From: Lentimicrobiaceae bacterium
Lineage (GTDB): Bacteria > Bacteroidota > Bacteroidia > Bacteroidales > Lentimicrobiaceae
Length of the DNA stretch: 64,000 nucleotides
Direction: 5' to 3'
Assembly: GCA_020636745.1 (NCBI GenBank)
Contig: JACJXH010000002.1
Location: 186,001-250,000 of the forward strand
The notes beneath the pieces were generated by a model. That model had not been told where the DNA came from, searched no databases, and saw only the letters and a program-made list of their open reading frames with translations. This document shows, piece by piece, positions 48,001 through 55,151 of the stretch. A program made the position numbers and the translations under genes. How positions within the stretch are numbered: position 1 is the first letter of the stretch; each line of letters starts with the position of its first letter.

Positions 48001-48455
48001 TTATTATCCTGAAATATGACACCCTGTTCCATTGTTTCAAAAAGGAGAGAATATCTCTCCTGGTTGTCAGGAAGAGTTGCTTTGGGATAGGATGTCTCTG
48101 ATAACGGAATGAAAAGGGTAACACAATAACCTGGTTCTGGTATATGAAACTGAATTTTATATAATTGGCTGGTTGAAGTGTGCTTAAATGTAATTTCCCC
48201 GGTTTCGGGGGAGGATATTGTACCAGCCATTAATTCGGGCCAGTTCTGATAAGCATTTTTAAGTTCAGGAAGTAAGTCTGTTAATCGTTTATTGATGAAA
48301 GCTGATATTTCACTATTGCATAAAGATGCAAAACTGTTGTTGGCTTCTTCTATGAATGCATCAATTGCCAGGCCTTTGTTGTTATATGAAATTTTATGGC
48401 ATGCATAAGCCAATGGTGCATTGAAAATAATATCTCTGTAGAATTGATTTTCCAT
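42099..48455 (-). CDS. Giant multi-PAS, PocR-domain sensor histidine kinase
   Basis: About 2118 residues, no membrane helix and no receiver domain. I count about thirteen PAS-like units, recognisable by D-I-[TS]-[EA] linkers, with one PocR-type sensory domain inserted after the seventh (about residues 940-1110; QIGVGIIDLKGKVLVGTGW and the Cys cluster SCQYCFES ... YKCRNN). PocR domains bind small hydrocarbons such as propanediol, or related ligands. The end holds HisKA with His1906 (SHDLRAPLRAINGF, phytochrome-like subtype) and HATPase (DNGVGF, GTGAGLAIVQRIV). ATG 48455 (MENQFYRD) is preferred to 48497, which would add 14 residues before a G-rich stretch. It lies upstream of the hybrid kinase by 33 bases and may pass phosphate to it. 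Confidence 0.88.
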   Translation of the reverse strand: MENQFYRDIIFNAPLAYACHKISYNNKGLAIDAFIEEANNSFASLCNSEISAFINKRLTDLLPELKNAYQNWPELMAGTISSPETGEITFKHTSTSQLYKIQFHIPEPGYCVTLFIPLSETSYPKATLPDNQERYSLLFETMEQGVIFQDNNGIINYANSAAEKILGLTTDQLYGRTSRDPKWKAIDENGHDLKGENHPISIALKSGTSVLGYTMGVFNPKTEETHWIKVDAIPDFKEGSSKPFQAHAIFTDISESRAKEIKLKESEEKYRFLTENIMDVIWVLDLETKRFTFVSQSVEKLRGYTSEEVLTQLASEVLSPASLAYYNGIIPERLSNFLKTGLAEVYYDELEQPCKNGTTIRTEAITYFRKNPETQKIEIIGTSRDISERKKAEDALKESNRKLSTLINNLKGLVYRCRNDRHWTMELLSNSIYQLAGYMPDEIIGNKKLSYNSLIHPDDRNYVRDIIKPALEQKHHFQLEYRIIHKDGTTKWVGENGCGIYENGKLIALEGYITDISESKLAQEALRHSEEKFKMAFYLSPEIITITRLSDGLYVDANEAFCKTLNYLPSEVIGKSALNLGIWANPEDRQKLTDSLKEHGHVWSLDATFRSKNGTLIEGLMSASLIEINGTPHLLAVTRDITERKKAQGQIKSLLERIDLATKSAGLGIWDWDITNNSLQWDEQMYMLYGINENDFPNAYEAWLKCVHPDDVVQVNRTSENAQKSLNAYESDFRVLLPDGSIRYIKALGNVFRDEQGVAVRMLGVNYDITAQKISAQALFESEERNRTIISASTEGIILQRNDGRILTWNKAAERIFGIKEADALGETSTSRPYYLYNEQGDEIKGEDHPSMITLKTGTPQKDILMRVVRPDSQDYWIKVNTEPIFTDKSGLPTAAVVTFSDITALKKTQDKLKITEDQVRRKLESILTPDHDIGNLELPDVMDIESVQSLMNNFYQLTQIGVGIIDLKGKVLVGTGWQNICVAFHRKNELSCQYCFESDTEITRGIEPGEFKLYKCRNNMWDIATPIYIAGKHLGNLFLGQFLFDDEEPDLSTFKKQARQFGFDEEKYLEALKQVPRWNKKTVEAAMDFYIQLANMISSLSYSNVRLAQTLEENKRAQEALQASAEVTKSIPSGLFIYRFEAPDKLFLIEANPAALKITGLKKESILGLEFNQIWPEAEKIGLTARYLEVMRTSEPYLSNNIFYADDNLRGAFRISAFKIPDNKLGVAFEDETELRNSENKLIEAKEKAEESEALLRAIIDNAPFEIWARNTQGIGILENKFTFEHFGVSILGRTPDYEEIPPEEAALWKSNNKKVLQGEILNEECQYTVKGINRTYQQIIAPIITSTGIDGIVGFNIDITENKKNQLAIDNERKMLRTLVETIPDLFFLKDPQGKYITCNNMFEKLTGLSAKMMAGKTDHDVFPHEVADAFRYHDLQALNSEKPLTNLETVTNINSGQQELLETIKTRVFDSNGTIIGVLGISRNVTAIYQAQEALRNREEIYSSIVNQASDSIALIDFETSRFIEFNPAAHLNLGYSADEFSQMGIKDIEASQNPDEIIKHFSVIRDSGGITFESQHKHKSGTILDIRSRAKVITIKGKEYISAIWSDITAQKKIQAAMREKDLIFQSLMEKSPIYIFFKDHHLKSVFLSKNFEQLLAKPLEELIGRTMNELFPSNMALSMIEEDKLIFENGELVTIDEELNGRYYTTIKFPIYRDNAPPLLAGFTIDITDRKLAENALMYREKILRQAQQMAHIGNFEFDFRKNTSIWSENMYRIFDVEHTTELNNVIQNILPDLILPEDYSRTKQIFNDAIKGLCNYELVYRIRKKDNSIRDIHSRADIERDENGNPIRMIGLIQDITEQKRTEKEIQRLNESLEKRVEERTHELQIANHELEAFAYTVSHDLRAPLRAINGFTNILKEDYETLFDADGHKLINIITENTSRMGVLIDDLLAFSRLGRAEMNFCKVDMNQLVKQAYHEITTPELKEQIKFIAHDLPEIMGDNSLLKQVWLNLLSNAVKFSSKVKEPEIIISAQKEAGYVTFKISDNGVGFNMKYVGKLFGVFQRLHSAGEYEGTGAGLAIVQRIVVRHKGKVWARAEQGKGADFFFSLPEMPD

Positions 48456-48530
48456 AGAGCCCCCCCAGTTTTTTATAAGAAATGTGATGAAAAGCAATTA
48501 TTCTGCTATTCCCGGCCTGTTTTACAGCTA

Positions 48531-48558
48531 TAAAGATACTTAATTAATGATATTTCAA
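48531..48558 (-). promoter_or_regulatory. Near-consensus promoter of the giant kinase genes
   Basis: On the minus strand TTG (48558-48556), 17 bases, then TATCTTTA (48538-48531), one base off TAnnTTTG. It is about 75 bases before the ATG at 48455. Confidence 0.35.
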
Positions 48559-48649
48559 ATAGATTGTAACCTGAATATGTAAAAGAATTCATTTAGATGA
48601 AACGCGTGGACAAAAAGGAGATTATTTCGATACATAAACCTGCATAAAA

Positions 48650-48687
48650 TTCAAAAGCAGGGATTAAATCTGCTCCCTGCTTTTGAA
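48650..48687 (-). terminator. Terminator of the efflux operon
   Basis: Perfect 14-bp stem (48650-48663 with 48674-48687) with a 10-base loop, 26 bases beyond the permease stop at 48714. The A/T-rich flanks (TTTTGAATTTTA) follow on the minus strand. Confidence 0.75.
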
Positions 48688-48713
48688 TGAAATAGAATAA
48701 GATACTTTTGAAT

Positions 48714-49994
48714 TTACTCTCCGGCCAGCCGTTTAGCAATCCTTTCCCTGATTTCTCTGTAACTATGTGATGCCAGTTCAGCACGAACATGCATTGAATG
48801 GTTAACCTGAAATCCATATACCAGGCAGGCTGTCAGAAAATACACACCGGTTTGAATCCACAACGACAGAATTTCTTTACCAGTTTCGGCGATGGTGGCG
48901 CCCATTGAGTTCATTTTGATAAATCCAAACATGGCATTGGAAGAAGGGAATATTTCGCGAACAATGAGCCATATTGTATCAAAATTAGATAATGGCCAGA
49001 TAATGCCGGATAAAAAGAGCAATGGAATAGAAGTGAATAAATAGAGTAACATTGCACTTTCTCTGTTTCTGAAGATTACCGATAATGTTAATCCCATGAA
49101 AATACTTGATAAAATAAACGGAGTGATTAAAGCCATGAGCTCTGTTAAATTGGCTGATTGTCCATAGCCAAACCAGTGGGGTATCATGCCCAGCATATAA
49201 ATGCAGAGAAGGGCATAAATGGTAAAGTAGGCTGCACTTTTACCCATAACAAGCCTCAATGTGCCTAGCCGTTTGCGATCCAGCGGCACCAGGGTGCCAA
49301 AAAGATGGCGTTCGCGGGCAGTACCAGCCAGGATGCCAATTGCAAGGACAAGGGTTTGCTGTATTATGAGAATAAGTGAAGCCGGAATGCCATAGCTGGC
49401 AAATCCTCCTGAACGGTTGGCAATGGGGTTGCCATCTATACGGACAGGCTCAGCAGTAACTTCAGCTTGCCTTTGTGTTAAACCTTCATTCATCAGGTTG
49501 CGAACCTGTATTTGTCTGCCAGCTTCAAGAGTCATTAAACTTGAGCCGGTGGCTAATGCTTTATAATACAGGAACAGCTCCATATCAGCATAGGCCGAAA
49601 CTGTAACCTGACGGTTCAGTGCAATATTGGTACTGAATTCTTCGGGTATTTGTATAATACCACGGATTTCACGCTTTTTAAAAAGCAGTATGGCCTCCTC
49701 CATTGAAATGCATCTGGCTTTCACACTTAGTTCAGGAGTAGCATCCATATTTCTGATAAATTGCCTGCTATCTGTTGAGTTTGACATATCTACCACCGCA
49801 ATGGGTAAATCGATGACAACCTCAGGATAGTATATAATTGAATAAAGCAAAGGGTAAAACAGAGGCACTGCAAATATGATAACCATTACCCCAACGTCAG
49901 AGAATATTATTTGAAATTCACGCATCCAGACCCTGAGCATATTCACAAATCCATCCTTCATCTGGAAAATTATACTTGATTTTTTGTTTTTCAT
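48714..49994 (-). CDS. ABC-2-type efflux permease B
   Basis: A 426-residue inner-membrane permease. One N-terminal helix (VGVMVIIFAVPLFYPLLYSIIYY) is followed by a large periplasmic loop (VIDLPIAVVDMSNSTDSRQFIRNMDATPELSVKA, shared with the companion permease) and five C-terminal helices. I find no Walker A, Walker B or ABC signature, so it cannot hydrolyse ATP. It is last in a TetR-TolC-HlyD-permease-permease set and paralogous to the permease at 50067. The exported substrate is unknown. Confidence 0.85.
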   Translation of the reverse strand: MKNKKSSIIFQMKDGFVNMLRVWMREFQIIFSDVGVMVIIFAVPLFYPLLYSIIYYPEVVIDLPIAVVDMSNSTDSRQFIRNMDATPELSVKARCISMEEAILLFKKREIRGIIQIPEEFSTNIALNRQVTVSAYADMELFLYYKALATGSSLMTLEAGRQIQVRNLMNEGLTQRQAEVTAEPVRIDGNPIANRSGGFASYGIPASLILIIQQTLVLAIGILAGTARERHLFGTLVPLDRKRLGTLRLVMGKSAAYFTIYALLCIYMLGMIPHWFGYGQSANLTELMALITPFILSSIFMGLTLSVIFRNRESAMLLYLFTSIPLLFLSGIIWPLSNFDTIWLIVREIFPSSNAMFGFIKMNSMGATIAETGKEILSLWIQTGVYFLTACLVYGFQVNHSMHVRAELASHSYREIRERIAKRLAGE

Positions 49995-50066
49995 CTCATC
50001 AACTTTTTGTGGCAGTTTCAGCTGCTTTGTTATTGAAAATTTAACAATCAGTTACTTAAGAGTCTT

Positions 50067-51254
50067 TTAGTTCAGATTTACATTTTCAATAAAATTCTGA
50101 TAAATCAGCGCCGATTTTAAGCGGTTGATAATAGTAAGCGGAAGTAATAAAAACAGCAGTAAGCTGAGATATGATAAAACCGAATACTTTAACTCAAATC
50201 CGGTAAGTATTTGATTTTGAAATATGTGCATAAAATGCCTTACCGGGAATGCAATAGTCCAGTATTGTACAACAGGAGGCATTGACTCTACCGGGAATGA
50301 AAACCCGCAAAGTGACAATGCAAGAATGCCATAAAAACTGGCCATATTTAGTGCATGGCGCATCATGGGTAATAAGCCTATGCAGAAAACGCCAATGGCC
50401 TGATACGACATGACAAACATCAGCGAACTAAGCATTAGCCAGCCAATACTGGTTTGCATCGGAATTTGCATTACTTTGTACATCAAGAAGTTCTGAAACA
50501 TCATCAGAATAAAAAACACAAAGGTATAAGGCAGGAGTTTTCCGGTTAATGCAACAAAAATTGATTTTCCTGATGTGTGTAGCCAATCGCGGGAAGTTCT
50601 TTCCCTGATTTCAATTCCGATGCTATAAACAGTTATCAGAAGAATAAAAAGTTGAAGCATTATAGGAATAACAATAGTGGAAAGATAAGTTGAATAGTTG
50701 GTTACAGGATTGAATAGCTGGTGCGTACTTACCTGAATTGGCTGAATTTGAGACATGATGTAATCTTTGGGTTGCCCCATTGCCTCGCGTTTTTGCACGT
50801 TTATTCCTGCCGACAGGGTTTGCAGAATATAGGTAAGGTCCTTTTGCATGAGCCCTCCGGCCATCAGAAAACTATTGTGGTAATAGTAACTGATGACAGG
50901 TTGTTTTGATGTCAGAATATCAGCCTGCAACCCTTTGGGCAGCACAACAAAACCGTAAATGCTGCCTGAACGCAATGCAGACATAGCCTCTGTTTCTGAT
51001 TGAGGGTATTGGATGACTGACGTGAGAGAAGTAACATCAATATTCCTGCAAAACTTGCGCGAAACGGATGTTTGATCCAAATCTACTATAGCAATGGGCA
51101 TTTTTTGAGGTAAGCCTTCCCTGAACAAGGATATGAAAAACAGGATAGAGAGTACCGGAAAAATTAACACTACCAGCAGGTATAGACTGCGCGAGGTCAT
51201 GCGATCTACTTCACGCTTTAATACTTCCCAGACATTTTTTAAAATTGAGTTCAT
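50067..51254 (-). CDS. ABC-2-type efflux permease A
   Basis: A 395-residue permease with the same plan as its neighbour: helix SLYLLVVLIFPVLSILFFI, periplasmic loop beginning MPIAIVDLDQTSVSRKFCRNIDVT, then a cluster of five or six helices (IVIPIMLQLFILLITVYSIGIEIRER onward). No ATPase motif is present. It begins 87 bases after the HlyD-type gene. The two permeases probably form a heterodimer that exports through the HlyD and TolC proteins. Confidence 0.86.
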   Translation of the reverse strand: MNSILKNVWEVLKREVDRMTSRSLYLLVVLIFPVLSILFFISLFREGLPQKMPIAIVDLDQTSVSRKFCRNIDVTSLTSVIQYPQSETEAMSALRSGSIYGFVVLPKGLQADILTSKQPVISYYYHNSFLMAGGLMQKDLTYILQTLSAGINVQKREAMGQPKDYIMSQIQPIQVSTHQLFNPVTNYSTYLSTIVIPIMLQLFILLITVYSIGIEIRERTSRDWLHTSGKSIFVALTGKLLPYTFVFFILMMFQNFLMYKVMQIPMQTSIGWLMLSSLMFVMSYQAIGVFCIGLLPMMRHALNMASFYGILALSLCGFSFPVESMPPVVQYWTIAFPVRHFMHIFQNQILTGFELKYSVLSYLSLLLFLLLPLTIINRLKSALIYQNFIENVNLN

Positions 51255-51341
51255 TGGTTTTTATTTCAAAACGGATGTGCCATGGCACAAAGATGTTATG
51301 GATTGGATACAGTTCATCTGCAGGTACATGGGCCAATGGCC

Positions 51342-52346
51342 TTATTTTATGCTCTCATAATCAACCATCAGACTCATACCGGGACGGAGACCTTCTACTT
51401 TTGATGCAGGTTTGGCCCTTACCTCGAAAGTTTTTACATCAAACCCGCCATTGGTTTTTGTTGCTTTAAAAGTGGCATAGCTTGCCATAGCTTTGATATA
51501 GTATACTTTTAGTTTAACCAGTTGGTTGCCCAAAGCCGGAACACTTGCCTCTATTTCAGTGTCCATTTTAATTTTGGGTAATTGGTCTTCACGAATATTG
51601 AAAACTACCCACATATCGTTCAGATCCACAATATTCATAATCGGAGCTCCTGAGCCAACCAACTCGCCCTGTTTGGGGAATACATCCGATACTTCACCAT
51701 CAATAGGAGATATAAGCGTGGTTTCTGACAGGTAGGATTCTACTTCTGAAACAGCTCCCTTTGCTCTGTTAACCAGTGCATTGGCTGCCATTTTATCTTC
51801 TTTTTCAGCCCCGTTTACAGCCATATCGTATTGTGATTTGGCGGCTTTTGAGGTTGCTTTTGCTGCCTGCAAATTAGCTTCAGCTTCATCTCTTTTCTGA
51901 GCCGGTACAACGCCATCGTTAAACATGTTTTGTACCCTGTTGTAAGTTTTTTCAGCAAGTTTTACACCTACCTCTGCTTTTTGCCACATTTCGTAAGCAC
52001 CGGCAATTTGTTCGGCGCGTGCCCCTTTGATGGCTTTCTGGTTTTGGGCATTGGCAGCATCTTCTGCTGAATTGGCCTGCATCAGTTTGGCATCCAGCTC
52101 CGGACTGCTGATATAAACAAGGGTGTCTCCTTTCGCAACCTTCATTCCTTCAGTAGCCAGAAATTTCTCAATTCTTCCGGGAACTTTTCCGGAAACTCTT
52201 ACTTCAGTTGCCTCAGCCTGTCCCTGAAGCATTAAGGGTGCTGGTTTTATAACTATCCATCCAACAATACTTACAACGGCAATTACCATAAGCAGAGTTA
52301 TAAAGGGGATAAGCAGGCCAGAGTGTCTTTTATTTATTGTTTTCAT
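51342..52346 (-). CDS. HlyD/EmrA-type membrane-fusion (adaptor) protein
   Basis: A 334-residue adaptor. One N-terminal membrane anchor (LLIPFITLLMVIAVVSIVGWIVI) is followed by a lipoyl half (VRVSGKVPGRIEKFLATEGMKVAKGDTLVYI), a helical hairpin (about 90-200, rich in Ala, Lys and Glu), the second lipoyl half (LISPIDGEVSDVFPKQGELVGSG) and a beta-barrel domain. It bridges inner-membrane permeases and the TolC channel across the periplasm. It lies between the TolC and permease genes in the same orientation. Confidence 0.9.
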   Translation of the reverse strand: MKTINKRHSGLLIPFITLLMVIAVVSIVGWIVIKPAPLMLQGQAEATEVRVSGKVPGRIEKFLATEGMKVAKGDTLVYISSPELDAKLMQANSAEDAANAQNQKAIKGARAEQIAGAYEMWQKAEVGVKLAEKTYNRVQNMFNDGVVPAQKRDEAEANLQAAKATSKAAKSQYDMAVNGAEKEDKMAANALVNRAKGAVSEVESYLSETTLISPIDGEVSDVFPKQGELVGSGAPIMNIVDLNDMWVVFNIREDQLPKIKMDTEIEASVPALGNQLVKLKVYYIKAMASYATFKATKTNGGFDVKTFEVRAKPASKVEGLRPGMSLMVDYESIK

Positions 52347-52402
52347 TGTTTGAAGATGATTAATTGGTTGTTGTTTTTGTTTTTAAACTCAGAACGTTTC
52401 TT

Positions 52403-53905
52403 TTAACGAATGTTTGACAATACGAGGTCGCCGGTGGCTTTATAGCATTCTATGGCTGATTGGCGCTGTGCAAAAATGGCCTGCAAATATTCAAGCTCAG
52501 CATTCTGCACATCTGTTTCTGCTGCCAGCCGTTCCGTAATGTTGATCATTCCTTCGTTGTAAGATTTTTGTGCAAGGTCGAGTGCCATGCGGGCAGCTTG
52601 CATTTGTTTGCTTTTATATGCTACCTGCGATACAGCCGCCTGATAGCTGGATGTAACTTTTGTTTGATTGAGCTCCAGTAATTCACGGGCTTCTTCTCTT
52701 GCATTTTCAGCTTTCTTTACTTCCAAACGGGTCTGTTTTACTTTTGGCGTACCTCCTGAGAAATTTACAAGTTCCCATTTAAAGCCAACACCCACAATAA
52801 AGGTTGGCCCCATGTTTAAGTTGTCAATTTTCATTCCCATCGGATACGGAGCATCAAAATCGGTATTGGCTTTGAAAATATTGTCGTAGCGGGCAGATGC
52901 CACAGCCTGCACTTTTGGCAAGTAATGTGATTTCTCTGATTTTAACATATATTTCTGGGCTTCAACTCCTGCCGAAAGGGCGCGAAGTTCAGGTCTTTTA
53001 CTAATATCGGAGCTTGCCTGAGCCAGAGCTATTACTTGCAAGTCGGGGTTTAAGGATTCAAATGCGATGGCCGGCTTGCCTGTAAGTTGTGCAAGCTTTT
53101 GATTCAACAAAATTTTCTTACTGTCATATTCAGCAACTTTCGATTGCAGGTAGGCTTCGGCTACTGCTATTTTTAAAGTATCAAAAGATGTTGCAAACCC
53201 GTTCTCCAGAGCCGACATCGCGTACCTCTTTTCAGCAGCGAGTCTTATTGCCGATTCGTCAAGCACCTTTTTCGACTGAATGAGCAGTGCAAGCTGGTCA
53301 TAATATGTAATGACCTCGCTTATAACATCTGTAGTGCATTTGTCAGTCATGGCTTCCTGTGCGGCAATTTTCTGCGAAAGTGCTCTTGATAAGTTGGGCA
53401 CCTGGCCTCCGCTATAAAGCAGCATTTTTGCACTGGCATCAATGCCCCAGTAATTGCCGCTGAGGTTTCCTTCTAAATCTTTTGAGATGGAAGGCAAAAG
53501 CATTCCCTGCGAAGCCAATAGTTGCTGAAGCTGAACAATTTCGCTGCTTAATCCGGCCAGTGTTGGAAACATTACTGGAAATGCCGGGTTAGCCATAAAT
53601 TCCTGCAAGCTGGCAATGCCTTCAAATCCTGTGATATCTCCAATTTTCGAATCAAATGAAGAAGATGCATAAAGGTATTTGCCGCCCAGCTCAAGTTTGG
53701 GAAGGTAAGCCGAACGAACAGCCTTCTGCTGAACTTCTGAAATTTGTTTTTCAATATCCTTGTCTGCTATTTTATAATCTTTCTTTACGGAAAGATCAAT
53801 AAGCTCTTTGAGCTCAGGTGAAACCTGGAGCGATTGTGCGTTGGCTTCACCGAGAGCGGCAAAAAATGCCAGGCTTAAAATCAATAATTGAATTTTTGTT
53901 TTCAT
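52403..53905 (-). CDS. TolC-family outer-membrane efflux channel
   Basis: A 500-residue exit duct. The signal peptide (KTKIQLLILSLAFFAALGEANAQ) is followed by two internally repeated halves of long helices (KDYKIADKDIEKQISEVQQKAVRSAYLPKLELGG in the first, KRPELRALSAGVEAQKYMLKSEKSHYLPKVQAVA in the second), separated by barrel strands with Gly/Tyr-rich segments. The S-x-YLPK motif occurs in both halves as expected for TolC. It is the first structural gene of the efflux operon, and an operator-like repeat lies upstream at 53975. Confidence 0.9.
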   Translation of the reverse strand: MKTKIQLLILSLAFFAALGEANAQSLQVSPELKELIDLSVKKDYKIADKDIEKQISEVQQKAVRSAYLPKLELGGKYLYASSSFDSKIGDITGFEGIASLQEFMANPAFPVMFPTLAGLSSEIVQLQQLLASQGMLLPSISKDLEGNLSGNYWGIDASAKMLLYSGGQVPNLSRALSQKIAAQEAMTDKCTTDVISEVITYYDQLALLIQSKKVLDESAIRLAAEKRYAMSALENGFATSFDTLKIAVAEAYLQSKVAEYDSKKILLNQKLAQLTGKPAIAFESLNPDLQVIALAQASSDISKRPELRALSAGVEAQKYMLKSEKSHYLPKVQAVASARYDNIFKANTDFDAPYPMGMKIDNLNMGPTFIVGVGFKWELVNFSGGTPKVKQTRLEVKKAENAREEARELLELNQTKVTSSYQAAVSQVAYKSKQMQAARMALDLAQKSYNEGMINITERLAAETDVQNAELEYLQAIFAQRQSAIECYKATGDLVLSNIR

Positions 53906-53974
53906 TGTACTGTTGTAGTTTTAACTATTCAATTAGGTTATTCAAGTGTTGTCTGATTTTTATTGTTAGCATTG

Positions 53975-53999
53975 TCGACCAATAGAGTTGAATGGTCGA
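53975..53999. promoter_or_regulatory. Operator-like inverted repeat in front of the efflux operon
   Basis: TCGACCA (53975-53981) and TGGTCGA (53993-53999), perfect 7-bp arms with an 11-base spacer, between tetR and the TolC gene. It matches the site upstream of tetR in 17 of 23 core bases. Confidence 0.65.
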
Positions 54000-54017
54000 A
54001 AAATGGTTAAAAAAAAG

Positions 54018-54599
54018 TTACCGTTTTAGCACGCCATTGAACAGAATGTGTATTAAATGGTCAAGCCTTCGTTCAATATCTTTTTCTTCCATGCCCCAAA
54101 AAAGAGGAATCTCAATTCCTTTTAATGCTGTTACAATCGCAATGGCAGCAAGGGATGTGTCATCAATTTCAAAAATATCGTTCTGCACCCCTTCCTTTAA
54201 AATATTCTCCATCATTTGAATTTCTTCCTGGTCATATTTCTTTATGATTTGGTCAATAAAGTCAAGATGACTCAGATATTCGTCTTTAATGGCACTATAA
54301 AAATTTGCCAGCTTTTCCATGCTGCGCATTCTGATAAGTACGTGAGCTTTCAGTTTTTGTGCCGGGCTGTCGGCATCTTTAAGGGCATTAATCAACTCCT
54401 GACGTAAGATAAGCGCTTCCTTTTCAACCACAGCCTGGAAGATTTCTTCCTTACTCGCAAAGTAATAATATATAGAGCTTTTGCCTTTACGGCTAGCGAC
54501 AGCAATCTCATCCATCGTGGTTTTTTTAAACCCGAATTTCGAGAAAATGTGCCTTGCTACATTAACAATCGTTTCTTTAACTTCGTCCTTATCAAGCAT
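54018..54599 (-). CDS. TetR/AcrR-family regulator of the efflux operon
   Basis: A 193-residue repressor. The HTH is clear (FGFKKTTMDEIAVASRKGKSSIYYYFASKEEIFQAV region), with a long helical ligand-binding domain behind it. Two matching inverted repeats, one upstream of this gene and one between it and the TolC gene, point to control of both. The arrangement suggests that an exported toxic compound or bile-like amphiphile releases it, but the ligand is not shown by the sequence. Confidence 0.88.
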   Translation of the reverse strand: MLDKDEVKETIVNVARHIFSKFGFKKTTMDEIAVASRKGKSSIYYYFASKEEIFQAVVEKEALILRQELINALKDADSPAQKLKAHVLIRMRSMEKLANFYSAIKDEYLSHLDFIDQIIKKYDQEEIQMMENILKEGVQNDIFEIDDTSLAAIAIVTALKGIEIPLFWGMEEKDIERRLDHLIHILFNGVLKR

Positions 54600-54640
54600 G
54601 ATTCAAACATTTTGATGATTTATCCCCTTGTTTGAGGCGG

Positions 54641-54672
54641 CAAAATTAATACGGCTTTTTTCAGAAAGCAAA
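54641..54672 (-). promoter_or_regulatory. Promoter of the efflux tetR gene
   Basis: On the minus strand TTTG (54672-54669), 20 bases, then TAATTTTG (54648-54641), an exact TAnnTTTG. The operator-like repeat abuts its upstream end. Confidence 0.65.
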
Positions 54673-54677
54673 TTTAT

Positions 54678-54704
54678 TTCGACTAAAATCGTCGAATAGT
54701 CGAA
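54678..54704. promoter_or_regulatory. Operator-like inverted repeat upstream of tetR
   Basis: TTCGACTA (54678-54685) and TAGTCGAA (54697-54704), perfect 8-bp arms with an 11-base spacer. The arms differ from the copy at 53975 by a compensating T-to-C/A-to-G change. Confidence 0.65.
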
Positions 54705-54770
54705 AAAATAATATAAATAACAGAAATACAATAAGATAGAATGGGTGTAAAAGTGATATTGGAATTTGTC

Positions 54771-54800
54771 ATCCAGTGTAGTCTAAAATAATCCAGTGTA
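54771..54800. repeat. Direct repeat ATCCAGTGTA, 20-base period
   Basis: ATCCAGTGTA occurs at 54771-54780 and again at 54791-54800, exactly two helical turns apart, with a partial third (ACAGTGT) near 54820. It lies upstream of the polysaccharide locus promoter and may be a tandem site for its regulator. Confidence 0.45.
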
Positions 54801-55151
54801 TGTTTATAGTTTTTATACAGTGTTTGGTGAGTATTTTACAATTTGTCTTCTGAAAAAGGATGTTTTAAATCATGTATATACATGCGTATATTGGTGTTTA
54901 GCAGGTTTTGGTGAAGAAAAAACCGGATTGATAAAAAATATCTTGAAAAAAGATAAAAAATTAAAAATCCTTGTTTAACTTTGTGTCCAAAGTACACTTA
55001 CCGCTAATGGAAAATTGCATTAGTTTTTGGGGTACTAAAAGTTTAAGAGCCGTCATGGCATATGGGGAAGAATAGTTATAACAATAGTTTTCGTTAAACC
55101 AGGAATAAACAACCAACCCAATAAATTTTTAACACCAAAACCAATCAAATC
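54801..55151. other. Leader region of the polysaccharide-utilisation locus
   Basis: About 350 bases without a gene. It holds the -7 box at 54976, then about 160 bases of untranslated leader before the ATG at 55152. I found no riboswitch or attenuator that I could name. A weak inverted repeat GTGT/ACAC (near 54984-54996) follows the box. Confidence 0.5.
54976..54983 (+). promoter_or_regulatory. -7 box of the polysaccharide-utilisation locus
   Basis: TAACTTTG, an exact TAnnTTTG match. The -33 region lacks a clear TTG at the usual distance, consistent with an activator-dependent promoter. Confidence 0.5.

Noticed and set aside
48714..54599. A complete ABC exporter
   Set aside because: None of the five genes contains a Walker A, Walker B or ABC signature motif, so no ATPase is encoded here.
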